Source: Parasulfitobacter algicola (GTDB lineage Bacteria; Pseudomonadota; Alphaproteobacteria; Rhodobacterales; Rhodobacteraceae). From it: a stretch of DNA of 64,000 nt. The notes under the pieces were generated by a model that had not been told where the DNA came from, made no database searches, and saw only the letters and a list, made by a program, of their open reading frames with translations. Location: assembly GCF_013315265.1 (NCBI RefSeq), contig NZ_JABUFE010000008.1, forward strand, positions 62,001 through 126,000. Reading direction: 5' to 3'. Position 1 is the stretch's first letter; every line of letters starts with the position of its first letter. The translations under genes and the position numbers were made by a program. This document shows, one piece after another, positions 1 to 9,852 of this stretch.

Positions 1-134
1 CCCTGCGCAATATTATCGATGATTTCCCAGAAAGATCGTTCAAGCCGAATACTGGTACTTTGTCCGTTTAACCGAAGTCTGCGCGTTTCCGGTTCATAAT
101 TTTTTGGATTTTGTCCCGCAAATATCTGACACAT
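1..134 (-). CDS. Ribbon-helix-helix domain protein (partial, 3' end outside window)
   Basis: The 5' part of a gene running off the left edge; about 44 codons are visible. The protein begins MCQIFAGQ and continues with STSIRLERSFWEIID, the pattern of the small RHH_4-type DNA-binding proteins common in Rhodobacteraceae. The start is the ATG at 134-132, preceded by a strong purine-rich ribosome-binding site (GGGGAGGG) about 6 bases upstream. Function beyond probable DNA binding cannot be judged from this fragment. Confidence 0.7.
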   Translation of the reverse strand, partial: MCQIFAGQNPKNYEPETRRLRLNGQSTSIRLERSFWEIIDNIAQ

Positions 135-230
135 ATTGGGCCCTCCCCTGCACAATATTAGAAATAATTATCTGCCGAGACATATTATTTAGCAAGATAA
201 TTACGAAAGGGCGTCGAAGCGGAGTGGGTG

Positions 231-255
231 GGAAAGGCGACATTGCCGCCTTTCC
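231..255. terminator. Hairpin after the symporter gene
   Basis: Perfect 9-bp inverted repeat GGAAAGGCG / CGCCTTTCC with a 7-base loop, 9 bases past the symporter stop codon. There is no clear T-run on the minus strand, so it may protect the 3' end or terminate weakly rather than be a canonical intrinsic terminator. Confidence 0.5.
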
Positions 256-263
256 AAATGCTT

Positions 264-1811
264 CTAATGGTTAAATTTTTTGATTTCACCTGACGCAAGA
301 CGCGCACTGTATGATTTCAGCTCTTGCTTGACGATCGACATCAGAAAATAAAGTGCAGTGATGTTGACGACAGCCATAGCAAAGATCGCAGCATCTGAAA
401 AATCAATCACTGGGCCAAGACTTGCAGCAGCACCAATCACGATGAAAATGCAAAAGATTATCTTGAACGTCAGTTCTGATTTTTCGCCTTCACCGAACAG
501 GTATGTCCATGCTTTCAGCCCATAGTAGGACCATGAAATCATTGTGGAAAAGGCAAACATCACCACTGCAACAGCCAAAACATAGGGAAACCAACTGATC
601 GCAGATCCAAAGGCGGCGGATGTCAGTGAAACACCGCTGTTGCCGTCGACAGTCGCAATTGATGACCCATCAAGCATGTAAAGCCCAGTGCTTTCATCAA
701 TCAGCAATTGCCCTGAGATCGTAATCACCAATGCTGTCATGGTGCAAATGACAACTGTATCAATCAAAGGCTCTAGCAATGACACGAAACCTTCGGTGAT
801 TGGCTCTTTTGTTCTGACGGCCGAGTGTGCGATGGCCGCTGACCCAACGCCTGCTTCGTTTGAAAAGGCAGCCCGTTTAAAGCCTTGGATCAAAGCGCCG
901 ACGAAACCGCCAGCAACGCCCAAACCTGTAAAGGCCCCCATAAAGATTTGACCAAAAGCCCAACCAATCTTGTCATAGTTCACAAGGATGATGATCAAGG
1001 CAGCACCAACATAAAGAATACCCATGAAAGGCACGATCTTTTCAGTGACATTTGCGATTGATTTAATGCCACCAATGATCACAGCAAAGACGACGGCCGC
1101 AAAGACTAAACCGGTAATCCACCCGGGGTAATCGCCTGTAATCCCTGCAATTTGTGCATGGGCCTGATTGGCCTGAAACATATTCCCGCCACCCAGTGCA
1201 CCTAAGATACAGAAAACTGAAAATAAGATGGCCAATACCTTACCACCAGGCAACCCGCGTTCTTCAAAACCCTTTGACATGTAATACATCGGGCCACCCG
1301 AAACGGATCCATCTTGGTATTCGTTTCGATATTTTACACCCAATGTACATTCTGTGAATTTTGAAGCCATACCCAATAGACCTGCCAAAATCATCCAGAA
1401 TGTCGCACCCGGACCGCCAATTCCCACAGCCACCGCGACACCTGCAATGTTCCCAAGGCCAACTGTGCCTGACAGTGCGGTTGCAAGCGCCTGGAAGTGG
1501 CTGACTTCGCCCGCGTCATTTGGGTCTGAATAGTCGCCTTTAACCAATGAAATAGCATGGCCAAAAAAGCGTAGCTGAACAAAGGCAAAGTAAATGGTAA
1601 AGATAGAAGCCGCCACAACCAGCCACAAAACAATCCAAGGAAAACTTGTGCCGGGCAGGGGGGCAAAAATCAGGTTTACGAATGGCCCAGTGACTTTGGC
1701 AAATATAGCATTGACCGTTTCATCCAACGACATGGCTTCTTCTTGTGCCACCGCAGGCATTGCGGTGATCAGCAGTGCAACTGTGAAGATAAGTTTGCTT
1801 ATTAATTTCAT
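264..1811 (-). CDS. Sodium:alanine/glycine symporter (AGCS family)
   Basis: Predicted inner-membrane carrier of 515 aa that imports alanine or glycine with Na+. The N-terminus (MKLISKLIFTVALLITAMPA) is a signal-like hydrophobic segment, followed by about ten transmembrane segments. The family signature NEAGVGSAAIAHSAVRT lies in the middle and GTVGLGNIAGVAVAVGIGGPG nearer the N-terminus. The start is set at ATG 1811, which has AAGGAG 8 bases upstream; a longer reading frame to 1955 would run into the upstream usp gene and adds non-conserved sequence. It sits 11 bases downstream of the universal stress protein gene, so the two are probably one operon. Exact substrate is inference from the family. 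Confidence 0.9.
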   Translation of the reverse strand: MKLISKLIFTVALLITAMPAVAQEEAMSLDETVNAIFAKVTGPFVNLIFAPLPGTSFPWIVLWLVVAASIFTIYFAFVQLRFFGHAISLVKGDYSDPNDAGEVSHFQALATALSGTVGLGNIAGVAVAVGIGGPGATFWMILAGLLGMASKFTECTLGVKYRNEYQDGSVSGGPMYYMSKGFEERGLPGGKVLAILFSVFCILGALGGGNMFQANQAHAQIAGITGDYPGWITGLVFAAVVFAVIIGGIKSIANVTEKIVPFMGILYVGAALIIILVNYDKIGWAFGQIFMGAFTGLGVAGGFVGALIQGFKRAAFSNEAGVGSAAIAHSAVRTKEPITEGFVSLLEPLIDTVVICTMTALVITISGQLLIDESTGLYMLDGSSIATVDGNSGVSLTSAAFGSAISWFPYVLAVAVVMFAFSTMISWSYYGLKAWTYLFGEGEKSELTFKIIFCIFIVIGAAASLGPVIDFSDAAIFAMAVVNITALYFLMSIVKQELKSYSARLASGEIKKFNH

Positions 1812-1822
1812 GGGTTCACTCC

Positions 1823-2260
1823 TTAGGCGATGACCGTGACAGGCACGGTTGCACTCATGACTAGGTTCGCAGTTGAACTTCCAAAGATACGTTTTGCAAA
1901 TCCACCTTCGGACGCACGGCATACGATGATTTGCTGCCCTTTTTCTTCTTCGCAAATCCGGTTCAATGTATCTGCAACATCACCATGCCTAACCTTGCCG
2001 CGGGCGGTTAGGCCGGCGCTGGTCAAGGTTTCAACAGCTGGATCAACGACACGTTCATGCGCTGTCGTGATCTCGGCCTCTCGTCTTTTGTGACGTAGTG
2101 CATTTTCTTCAGCGGTCTGAAATGAAAATGGCGACCATTCGATTACATAGACAACTAAAAGTTCACAATCCCCGATCCTGATTGCCAAGTCTTTTGCGAA
2201 AGCAAGTGCACGGTCCCCCGACCCTTGGCCATCAAGGCCAATTACCAACGTTGTGGTCAT
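1823..2260 (-). CDS. Universal stress protein (UspA family)
   Basis: A 145-aa single-domain Usp protein: N-terminal strand TTTLVIGLDGQGSGDRAL, then VVYVIEW, and a C-terminal nucleotide-loop-like segment (IVCRASEGGFAKRIFGSSTANLVMSA) resembling the G-2x-G-9x-G-S/T ATP-binding pattern of the family. Start at ATG 2260 has AGGAAA just upstream; the upstream extension to 2299 is not needed. It is the first gene of a likely two-gene operon with the amino-acid symporter, an arrangement in which Usp proteins are often linked to a transporter. Cytoplasmic; the ligand is unknown. Confidence 0.88.
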   Translation of the reverse strand: MTTTLVIGLDGQGSGDRALAFAKDLAIRIGDCELLVVYVIEWSPFSFQTAEENALRHKRREAEITTAHERVVDPAVETLTSAGLTARGKVRHGDVADTLNRICEEEKGQQIIVCRASEGGFAKRIFGSSTANLVMSATVPVTVIA

Positions 2261-2521
2261 TCGTTTTCCTTTCTTCCCTGTCAGAACACCCGAAAGCATT
2301 CAGATGGCACAGACCGCCAGTACATTGCGCATCACGGCCGTTCTGTGCTCTGCGTGGATTTATGTTAACCATTTTGGATTGTATTTGGGATTAATATTTC
2401 GATCACAGGGCATTATTTGCACAAAAATTGCGCACATGCTGAACATTAATACGAATATTAGCCTGGTTTTTAATGTAAATTGATCACTAAAATTGCGTCG
2501 AAAGACGACGATCACAAATTC

Positions 2522-3160
2522 TTACTGTAAAATAGTGTCCCGGTTTTCTGGCGTTGTTACGCCAGCGATGTACCACAAACCCAACCGACCCAAGTTAAAC
2601 CACCACGCAGCGGCTTCCCGGATGATCAGTTTAACAGACGATCCTGTTCTGAATTTTGATGAATGGGCCAGTGCGATATCGGCATCAGTGGCCCATGCAA
2701 AAGACAGATAGGCGCGCGGTAAGTGAAACCCTTCGGTCACAAGGATCAAGCGATCAGCTGACATCAGATAGGGGGCTGAGAATAAAGCGTTTTGCAATGT
2801 TGAAAGCGATGCGTCTTCTGCCGTAATCGCATATCTGGGTACCCCTAACTGAATTGCGTAATCTGCCATCTGATCCCCAGCACTGGGGCCATCGGGAACA
2901 GCACGGCCACCTGTCATATGCATCTTCGGGGCCACACCTGTCTGATAAAGCTGAACAGCCTTTTCAATTCGCCCCTTGGTCGAGCTGTGCAACGTTCCGT
3001 CCGCACTCATCCCTGCGCCAAGAACGACGATAACATCTGCTGTTGCAAAAGGATCAGGTTCAAAAGCAGCTTGTAAATGCGCAAAAATCCAAATGAAAAT
3101 GCAGGTGCTAGTGAAGATAATCGCGCACCAAAGGATCAAGCGTTTAATACGTCGGATCAT
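2522..3160 (-). CDS. YdcF/SanA-like DUF218 membrane-anchored protein
   Basis: A 212-aa protein with one N-terminal transmembrane helix (about residues 7-28), then a DUF218 domain: [45 protein letters not shown] and [13 protein letters not shown]. The domain is linked in other bacteria to envelope integrity and vancomycin sensitivity (SanA, ElyC), but the reaction is not established. The ATG at 3160 overlaps the guaA stop codon by 4 bases (ATGA), so it is probably translated by coupling to guaA. A GTG two codons earlier is a less likely start. Confidence 0.82.
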   Translation of the reverse strand: MIRRIKRLILWCAIIFTSTCIFIWIFAHLQAAFEPDPFATADVIVVLGAGMSADGTLHSSTKGRIEKAVQLYQTGVAPKMHMTGGRAVPDGPSAGDQMADYAIQLGVPRYAITAEDASLSTLQNALFSAPYLMSADRLILVTEGFHLPRAYLSFAWATDADIALAHSSKFRTGSSVKLIIREAAAWWFNLGRLGLWYIAGVTTPENRDTILQ

Positions 3161-4719
3161 TCCCACTCAATCGTGCCGGGGGGTTTTGAGGTGATATCAT
3201 ACGTCACGCGGTTGATGCCACCGACTTCGTTTATGATCCGTGTGGCAGTTTCACCCAAAAATTCGTGGGTGAACGGATAATAATCTGCAGTCATACCATC
3301 AACCGATGTGACAGCTCGCAAAGCACAGGCATAATCATAAGTGCGGTAATCGCCCATGACACCGACGGTCCGTACTGGAAGAATGGCGACAAAGGCTTGC
3401 CAGATTTCGTCATAAAGCCCGTGTTTGCGGATCTGATCGATATAAACCGCATCTGCCTTGCGCAGGATATCTAGTTTTTCACTCGTAATTTCACCAGGAC
3501 AGCGAATGGCCAAACCTGGACCCGGAAAAGGATGCCGACCAATGAAACTGGCAGGCAGACCAAGTTCATGCCCCAAAGCGCGCACTTCATCCTTAAACAG
3601 CTCGCGCAGCGGTTCCACCAGTTTCAGACCCATTTTTTCGGGCAAGCCGCCAACATTGTGGTGCGACTTGATGGTTACCGAAGGTCCGCCGGAAAAGCTA
3701 ACCGATTCAATGACGTCCGGGTAAAGGGTCCCTTGAGCCAGAAATTCAGCACCTTCTATGTCGTTGGCATATTTCTGAAAGACGTCGATGAAAAGCTTGC
3801 CGATGATTTTACGTTTGGTTTCGGGGTCTGACACGCCTTCAAGTTGGCCCAGAAACAGATCGCTTTCATCGGCGTGGATCAGTGGCAGATTGTAATGTTC
3901 GCGAAACATGGTGACGACCTCGGCCGCCTCGTTCATACGTAAGAAACCGTGATCGACGAAAACGCAAGTTAGCTGATCACCAATGGCTTCGTGAAGCAAA
4001 ACAGCCGCGACAGAACTGTCGACGCCACCTGACAATGCACAGATGACCTTTTTATCGCCGACTTGTTCGCGGATTTTCCGAATGGCTTCTTCTCTGTATG
4101 CCCCCATCGTCCAATCACCGGTAAATCCAGCCAATCGCACAAAATTTTCATACAGTGTTTTGCCGTTCGGGGTATGGTGAACCTCGGGGTGGAATTGTAC
4201 AGCAAAGAAATTGCGTGACAGATCGGCGGTGATGGCAAAGGGCGCATTAGGTGATGTCCCGTAGACCTGAAAGCCGGGTGCGATCTGGCTGACATGATCT
4301 CCATGTGACATCCAGACCTGTTCGCGATCTTCCAGAAACCAACCGTTCAGCAAATCGATACGGTCGTCGCCGGGGGTTACATAGGCCCGTCCAAATTCAG
4401 CTGTGCCGTGGCCGCGTTCGACTTTGCCGCCCAACATATGCATCATCACCTGCTGACCATAACAAATGCCCAGGATCGGCACACTCAGATCGAAAACATG
4501 GGCAGGCGGCTGCGGTGCGCCATCGTCGAACACACTGGCCGGGCCTCCCGAAAAAATCACTGCTTTGGGGGCGAATTCGCTTAGAAAATCATCCGTTACA
4601 TTCTGATAGGGATGGATTTCACAATAGACATTCAACTCGCGCAATCGGCGTGCAATCAACTGCGTCACCTGGCTGCCAAAGTCGATAATCAGAAGGCGGT
4701 CATGGGATATCTCGGTCAT
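3157..4719 (-). CDS. guaA: GMP synthase (glutamine-hydrolysing)
   Basis: Converts XMP to GMP with glutamine and ATP, the last step of guanine nucleotide synthesis. The 520-aa protein has the class I glutaminase domain first (nucleophile Cys in GICYGQQ, His/Glu in FHPEVHHT), then the ATP pyrophosphatase domain with the P-loop [10 protein letters not shown] at about residues 230-240, and the C-terminal dimerisation domain ending in PPGTIEWE. Length matches the family. The ATG at 4719 is preceded by GAGG. It is followed by a 4-base-overlapping DUF218 gene, and is divergent from the MttB-family gene. Confidence 0.98.
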   Translation of the reverse strand: MTEISHDRLLIIDFGSQVTQLIARRLRELNVYCEIHPYQNVTDDFLSEFAPKAVIFSGGPASVFDDGAPQPPAHVFDLSVPILGICYGQQVMMHMLGGKVERGHGTAEFGRAYVTPGDDRIDLLNGWFLEDREQVWMSHGDHVSQIAPGFQVYGTSPNAPFAITADLSRNFFAVQFHPEVHHTPNGKTLYENFVRLAGFTGDWTMGAYREEAIRKIREQVGDKKVICALSGGVDSSVAAVLLHEAIGDQLTCVFVDHGFLRMNEAAEVVTMFREHYNLPLIHADESDLFLGQLEGVSDPETKRKIIGKLFIDVFQKYANDIEGAEFLAQGTLYPDVIESVSFSGGPSVTIKSHHNVGGLPEKMGLKLVEPLRELFKDEVRALGHELGLPASFIGRHPFPGPGLAIRCPGEITSEKLDILRKADAVYIDQIRKHGLYDEIWQAFVAILPVRTVGVMGDYRTYDYACALRAVTSVDGMTADYYPFTHEFLGETATRIINEVGGINRVTYDITSKPPGTIEWE

Positions 4720-4866
4720 ATCAGCCTCGTATGGGCTTCGCCGTTTTTGTGCAAGAGGTAAGGTTACTGAAATGAATGTCGCTTTCCAGTCGGAAAGGGC
4801 GCAATTTGCTTATGTGAAACCTAATTCCGCCGTTAATGTATGCCAAAGACTTTCGGAGGGATCACT

Positions 4867-6411
4867 ATGTCGGACACAAGCGCACGCAGACGAACACGTG
4901 GCGGCGGCGGTGCTGCAAGGCGTGCAGAGCGCACTAGTGTGAGTTTCGAGGTTGCGAAGTATATTGAACGCAACATCCCTCTGACTGAACTTCTGGACGA
5001 AGAAGCCCTGCAAATTATCGAGGCGAATGCCGAAATTATTCTAGAAGAAATCGGAGTTGCTTTTACTGACAATCCTGATGCTTTGAATGTGTGGAAAGAG
5101 GCAGGCGCAGATATGAGCGGTGAACGTGTCCGTCTGCCCAAAGGTTTGGCGCGCAAGTTATGTGAAACAGCCCCATCGCAATATAAGCAGCATGCGCGAA
5201 ATCCGGACCGTGGTGTTGTGATTGGCGGTAAAAATTTAGTCACGGCCCCTGTTTATGGCCCGCCGTTTGTGCGCGATGTGAACGGTGGCCGCCGCTATGC
5301 CACGATGGATGATTTCCGCAAATTCGTGAAGCTGGGATATATGTCCAAATGGCTGCATCATTCCGGTGGAACAGTGTGCGAACCCACAGATGTGGCCGTA
5401 AACAAGCGCCATCTGGATATGCTGTTTGCGCATATGACGTTAAGTGATAAACCGTTTATGGGGTCTGTGACCGACCCCACCCGCGCACAAGACAGCGTTG
5501 AGATGTGTGAAATTCTGTTTGGCGCAGATTTTGTGCAAAATAACACGGTCATGACATCGCTGATCAACATCAACTCTCCGTTGACATTTGATGCCACAAT
5601 GATGGGTGCGCTTGAAGTCTATGCAAAAGCTGGTCAGGCCTGCATCGTATCGCCCTTTATTGTTGGTGGTGCTATGGCCCCCGTCAGTGTGATCGGAACT
5701 TTGACGCAAGTGTTGGCCGAGGTCATGGCAGGTATTGCGTACAGCCAGCTGATCCGCCCCGGTGCGCCTGTGATTTTTGGCACCTTCGTGACATCGATTG
5801 ATATGAATTCAGGTGCCCCGACCTTTGGTACGCCTGAGGCAAGCCAGATTTTATATGGCGCTGGTCAATTGGCGCGTAGGATGGGGCTGCCGTTTCGATC
5901 CGGTGGCGGGCTTTGCGGGTCAAAACTGCCCGACGCGCAAGCCGCTTATGAAAGTGCAAATACGCTGAATGCGGCACTGATGGGGGGCGTGAATTTCATG
6001 CTGCACAGTTGTGGCTGGTTGGAAGGCGGTCTGGTCGCCAGCCCTGAGAAATTCGTGATGGACGCGGATCAGCTTGGCACGTTGCATAAAATGGCCGCAG
6101 GGGTACGTGCTGATGAAAACGCCCAAGCGATGGATGCCATTCGCGAGGTGGGTCCCGGGGGGCATTATCTGGGTTGCGCGCATACGCAGGCCAATTTCAA
6201 AGACGCGTTTTGGCGCACTGAACTTCTTGATTACAAGCCATTTGAAACATGGGAGGAAGAGGGCGCACAGGATACTGTCGCCCTTGCCGCAAACCGTGTC
6301 GCTAAGTTACTGAACGACTATCAACAACCGATGCTTGATCCTGCAATCACGCAAGCGTTGGAAGAATATGTGACGAAGAAGAAAGCGTCGCAACCAGATG
6401 CGATTGGCTGA
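4867..6411 (+). CDS. Trimethylamine methyltransferase (MttB) family protein, non-pyrrolysine type
   Basis: A 514-aa protein of the MttB superfamily (COG5598), predicted to move a methyl group from a quaternary or tertiary amine such as glycine betaine to a corrinoid protein. Recognisable segments include LTELLDEEALQIIEANAEIILEE, GSVTDPTRAQDSVEM, FRSGGGLCGSKLPDAQAAYES and GVNFMLHSCGWLEGG. The reading frame is open without an internal TAG, so there is no pyrrolysine, as in the betaine-type MtgB branch. Start at ATG 4867 has CGGAGG 6 bases upstream; a Met 9 codons earlier lacks this. No corrinoid partner is adjacent, but one is encoded at 39.1 kb. The substrate is inference. Confidence 0.85.
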   Translation: MSDTSARRRTRGGGGAARRAERTSVSFEVAKYIERNIPLTELLDEEALQIIEANAEIILEEIGVAFTDNPDALNVWKEAGADMSGERVRLPKGLARKLCETAPSQYKQHARNPDRGVVIGGKNLVTAPVYGPPFVRDVNGGRRYATMDDFRKFVKLGYMSKWLHHSGGTVCEPTDVAVNKRHLDMLFAHMTLSDKPFMGSVTDPTRAQDSVEMCEILFGADFVQNNTVMTSLININSPLTFDATMMGALEVYAKAGQACIVSPFIVGGAMAPVSVIGTLTQVLAEVMAGIAYSQLIRPGAPVIFGTFVTSIDMNSGAPTFGTPEASQILYGAGQLARRMGLPFRSGGGLCGSKLPDAQAAYESANTLNAALMGGVNFMLHSCGWLEGGLVASPEKFVMDADQLGTLHKMAAGVRADENAQAMDAIREVGPGGHYLGCAHTQANFKDAFWRTELLDYKPFETWEEEGAQDTVALAANRVAKLLNDYQQPMLDPAITQALEEYVTKKKASQPDAIG

Positions 6412-6699
6412 TTAACGACAGTTTGCGCGCAAAAAATTGGCTTCGGCAAGCATCGCGATCAGCACTTCAACGTGGCATACGCAGCTATAGGCTGCATTCT
6501 TGTCTTTGCGACGCGCGTTCATATCAGCCTCAATCGCCATAAGTTTTGCGATGGCCGCGCCATGTGATATGCGGGTGTCCGATTTCAACAGACGCCCCAA
6601 GGTTTTTTCACGAATATAATAACTTACGCCGTGTTGGGCTGCTGTAATTAGCAAGCTGGGGCGGCGCAGTGTTTCAAGCAGTGTCAGTAAGTCTGTCAT
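6412..6699 (-). CDS. DUF6477 family protein
   Basis: A 95-aa protein (MTDLLTLLETLRRPSLLITAAQHG...). It resembles the small Rhodobacteraceae family DUF6477, usually found beside the DUF6456 gene, as here (divergent, about 230 bases away). It contains one central Cys pair (CVCH) but no known catalytic motif. The stop codon abuts the stop of the convergent MttB-family gene with no space for a terminator. AGGAAT precedes the ATG. Function unknown; the family name is recalled from pattern and context. Confidence 0.7.
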   Translation of the reverse strand: MTDLLTLLETLRRPSLLITAAQHGVSYYIREKTLGRLLKSDTRISHGAAIAKLMAIEADMNARRKDKNAAYSCVCHVEVLIAMLAEANFLRANCR

Positions 6700-6929
6700 A
6701 GGTCTATTCCTGAATTTGTGTTAATTGCAGCGGGGAAAATTGCACAACTTTTTCGTGTGTTGCGCAAAGCCAGAGTCACCGTACGCACCTGTTAACTTTG
6801 GTTATTATTTACGAACCATTATCGCCTCGTAGCGGATTTTAACGATCTGGTAAGAAACGCACTCTTAGGTTGTGGAAAATTTTTTAGGGCTGAAAAATAA
6901 GCCTTATGAAAAGTTCCTCGGAGGATAAA

Positions 6930-8039
6930 ATGCTTCAATTGGTTGGCCCATGCGGTCAAAATGCTTTGCCCAATTGGGTTCCTGAGGCGGCGCAGCATTA
7001 CCTGATCCATACTGAGACCGGTCGCTCTATTCGTGCTTTGGCGCGCGGCGCGGGGTGTCATGCCTCGACTGTTCTCAGACAAGTACGTCGGTTCGAAAAC
7101 CGTCGTGACGATCCGCTTATCGATGAAGCTCTGCGCAATCTTGGCGCAGCGCATTTCAGGGGTAAAACGCCTCGGGATGATAAGGATCAAGTAACGATGA
7201 CTGCTCAATTTAGCCCTTCTGACCTTAAAACTGACGATGAAACCATTAGTCGCGAAGGCCGCCGTATTCTGCGCCGTCTGTGTGAAACGGGTGCCGTTCT
7301 GGCCGTTGCTGCCGATATGGAAAAAGCTGTCGTAATGCGCACAGCCGCAGATGGATCCAGTACACGAACAGCCGTCGTGGACCGTTCAATTGCACAAGCG
7401 ATGGCACTTAAAGAATGGATCAGTTGCAATAAATCAGGCCGTATTTCACGATATGAAATTACCAGCGTTGGTCGGGCTGCCCTGAAACGTCTGCTGGAAA
7501 CTGCTCCGGCAGATGATGACGATGCCGACAGCCAATATGCCAACCAGCACCGTGAATGGGGCGAAAAGTCTGTTTCCGGCCAGTCAGAGCGGGTGCGTTA
7601 CAATCTTGCAGAATCGCCACTGGCGGGATTGGCGCGTCGTAAAGACAAAAATGGCGAACCTTTCTTATCCGAGGATCTAGTTGCCGCAGGCGAACGTTTG
7701 CGCGAAGATTTTGAACTGGCGCAAATGGGGCCACGGGTTGCGCAGAACTGGGATAAATTTCTGACCGGTGGTGATCGCGGCGGCTTTAATCCTGACAGTG
7801 GTTTTGGCAATGGCCCTGCTGATGCCCGTGATCGTGTCGCCGAAGCGCTTAGCGATTTGGGGCCGGGTTTGGGCGATGTTGTTCTGCGCTGCTGCTGCTT
7901 TTTGGAGGGTATGGAAACTGCCGAAAAACGCATGGGGTGGTCAGCCCGTTCTGGCAAGATCGTCCTGCGGATCGCGCTTCAGCGGCTCAAACGTCATTAC
8001 GAAGAACGGTATGGTCCTTACGGCCCGATGATCGGTTAA
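6930..8039 (+). CDS. DUF6456 domain protein with N-terminal helix-turn-helix
   Basis: A 369-aa protein. Residues about 20-75 resemble a helix-turn-helix (GRSIRALARGAGCHASTVLRQVRRFE). The middle resembles a winged region (GRRILRRLCETGAVLAV... ISRYEITSVGRAALKRLL), and the C-terminal about 150 residues match DUF6456 (PLAGLARRKDKNG, FLSEDLVAAGERLREDFELAQMGPRV, and the end LRIALQRLKRHYEERYG). This suggests a DNA-binding regulator specific to this bacterial family; targets are unknown. The ATG at 6930 has GGAGG at the right distance, while the in-frame ATG at 6906 has none, so the shorter form is preferred. Confidence 0.8.
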   Translation: MLQLVGPCGQNALPNWVPEAAQHYLIHTETGRSIRALARGAGCHASTVLRQVRRFENRRDDPLIDEALRNLGAAHFRGKTPRDDKDQVTMTAQFSPSDLKTDDETISREGRRILRRLCETGAVLAVAADMEKAVVMRTAADGSSTRTAVVDRSIAQAMALKEWISCNKSGRISRYEITSVGRAALKRLLETAPADDDDADSQYANQHREWGEKSVSGQSERVRYNLAESPLAGLARRKDKNGEPFLSEDLVAAGERLREDFELAQMGPRVAQNWDKFLTGGDRGGFNPDSGFGNGPADARDRVAEALSDLGPGLGDVVLRCCCFLEGMETAEKRMGWSARSGKIVLRIALQRLKRHYEERYGPYGPMIG

Positions 8040-8164
8040 TAAGACATCCACAGAATAATGCGCCGTCCTATCGGGGGCGGCGCAAACCGTTTGATCGGCA
8101 TTGTTATCGCCTGATAATCATCATAGCGTTCCACAGCGGCATAATAACTCATGGGGCTGACTTT

Positions 8165-8587
8165 ATGATGTTGGAACAATATTACGCTTTTTCAATCTAT
8201 CTTGGACTGAGCATTCTGATCCTGCTTTGGCTTGCGATGAATGTCGGCAAGGTGCGTGGGCAACAAAAAATATCTATTGGTGACGGTGGCAACCCGCATC
8301 TGATCCGCGCCATGCGAGGGCAGGCAAACTTTGTTGAACTGGTCCCGCTTGCATTATTGGGAATGCTTGCGATGGCTGCACTTGGGGCGCCTGCATGGGC
8401 CATTCACGTTTTAGGCGTGGCATTGACAGTTGGCCGCATCTTGCACGGGATGCATTTTGTAAAACAAGATGCACCGGGGTGGCAGCGTACAGTCGGGACG
8501 ATGCTGACAATGCTGGTTTTGGTTCTGTTGGCGTTGGGTTTGATTGCACACGCGATCTATGGTTTGGCTTTTACAGTGCCGGTCTAG
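8165..8587 (+). CDS. MAPEG family membrane protein
   Basis: A 140-aa integral membrane protein with four predicted helices. The sequence VRGQQKISIGDGGNPHLIRAMRGQANFVE matches the MAPEG (membrane-associated eicosanoid and glutathione metabolism) pattern, with the conserved RAxRxQxNxxE stretch. Bacterial members are often annotated as glutathione S-transferase-like, but activity is unproven here. The frame is open upstream to 7937 inside the previous gene, but similarity begins at the double ATG 8165/8168; the ribosome-binding site is weak. It overlaps the convergent oxidoreductase gene by 4 bases at the stop codons. Confidence 0.85.
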   Translation: MMLEQYYAFSIYLGLSILILLWLAMNVGKVRGQQKISIGDGGNPHLIRAMRGQANFVELVPLALLGMLAMAALGAPAWAIHVLGVALTVGRILHGMHFVKQDAPGWQRTVGTMLTMLVLVLLALGLIAHAIYGLAFTVPV

Positions 8588-9750
8588 ACAATCGCAATTT
8601 CCGGAAATGGCGTTTCTGACAACACCCTTTCAACATCAAGGTCTGACAGATCAAGACTGCGAAATGTGCCATGGCAGATCAGTTCTGCCAGACCGCGCCC
8701 AATTGCGGGGGCTTGTTGCAGGCCGTGCCCGCTGAAGCCATTGGCCAGATACAGGTTTAACCAATGGGGGTGCTGGCCAACAATCGCGTTCTGATCCAGT
8801 GTGTTATAGGCATAGTGCCCCGCCCAAAGCCCAACCACTTTTGCCTGCTCAAACGCGGATGATCGGGCGTAAAGGGCGGGCCAAATATCGCCTTCAAACT
8901 GCTGATGCTCTGGTTCAAAATCATCTGGATGCGTTGCCTGATCATCCTTTGGAATGACCGCACATAGCCAGCGATCATGTTCAGGCCGAAGATAGTATCC
9001 TTGGGGATCAATCATCAACGGGGCGTTCGGATAACGTGCCTTGGGGGCATCAATCAGGAAAACAGTGCGCTTGCGTGGTTCAACGGGCAGTGTGTCACCC
9101 AGCATCTGTAAAATACTGGCGGCACTCGTGCCTGCTGCATTCACGAACGCCCCGGCTTGTACGACGCCTGCATGCTGCAGGGTCACTTCGGTGATGCGCC
9201 CCTGTTTATGGTACAACCCGCAGACGGTATCTTGAACAGTTACCACCCCTTGATGCTTGGCCGCCATTTTGAACGCGCCAAGAAGGCTCATGTTATCAAA
9301 CCAACCTTCATCCCGCAGACCTAATGACCCAAGTGTGATGTCATCAAAGGTCATCCAAGGAAAACGCGCGGACAGATCTCTGGGTGACAAAAGCGCTGTT
9401 TCGGCACCCAGATCATTCTGTATATCCGCCACCTGTCTAAGTGTGCTGGCACCAGACCGGGTTGAAGTAAGAAACAGATATCCGTTTTCCGTAACTGGAA
9501 TAGGATCACAGCCAAGATAAGTCTGAATATCTTTCAGGAATGCAACTCCGAATTGGGAAATCTGAACATTCACCCTTGTTGTGAATTGTTGACGAATTGA
9601 GGCCACCGACAATGCGGTCGATGCGAACCGATACTGAAGATCTTTTTCAACCACCAAAATACGTAAATTGGGATCAAGACGCGACAGCCAATAGGCGACA
9701 GAACTGCCCGTGATCGCCCCGCCAATAATCAAAACGTCGTATTTTATCAT
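8584..9750 (-). CDS. FAD-dependent oxidoreductase, glycine/D-amino-acid oxidase (DAO) family
   Basis: A 388-aa flavoprotein. The N-terminal Rossmann motif is DVLIIGGAITGSSVAYWLS followed by LRILVVEKD, where the Glu binds the FAD ribose. A second typical block is FVNAAGTSAASI, and the C-terminal FAD region reads LYLANGFSGHGLQQAPAIGRGLAELI. This is the pattern of enzymes oxidising sarcosine, D-amino acids or related amines. In the first motif the middle residue of GxGxxG is Ala (GGAITG), a tolerated variant. No partner subunits are adjacent, so it likely acts as a single-chain cytoplasmic oxidase or dehydrogenase; substrate unknown. Confidence 0.85.
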   Translation of the reverse strand: MIKYDVLIIGGAITGSSVAYWLSRLDPNLRILVVEKDLQYRFASTALSVASIRQQFTTRVNVQISQFGVAFLKDIQTYLGCDPIPVTENGYLFLTSTRSGASTLRQVADIQNDLGAETALLSPRDLSARFPWMTFDDITLGSLGLRDEGWFDNMSLLGAFKMAAKHQGVVTVQDTVCGLYHKQGRITEVTLQHAGVVQAGAFVNAAGTSAASILQMLGDTLPVEPRKRTVFLIDAPKARYPNAPLMIDPQGYYLRPEHDRWLCAVIPKDDQATHPDDFEPEHQQFEGDIWPALYARSSAFEQAKVVGLWAGHYAYNTLDQNAIVGQHPHWLNLYLANGFSGHGLQQAPAIGRGLAELICHGTFRSLDLSDLDVERVLSETPFPEIAIV

Positions 9751-9852
9751 TCTTAAGCACTTATCTGCGTTATGTCGTCGAATATCGGTATCAAAAGATA
9801 GACACGTCCTACGTCCTATTTTAAACCCCTAATAGAAATGGGGAAAAATCAG

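Noticed and set aside
1812-1955. N-terminal extension of the symporter
   Set aside because: Overlaps the usp gene, is Arg/Cys-rich and lacks a ribosome-binding site; the ATG at 1811 has one.
4867-6411. Possible pyrrolysine-containing MttB
   Set aside because: No in-frame TAG inside the gene; the stop is TGA at the expected length.
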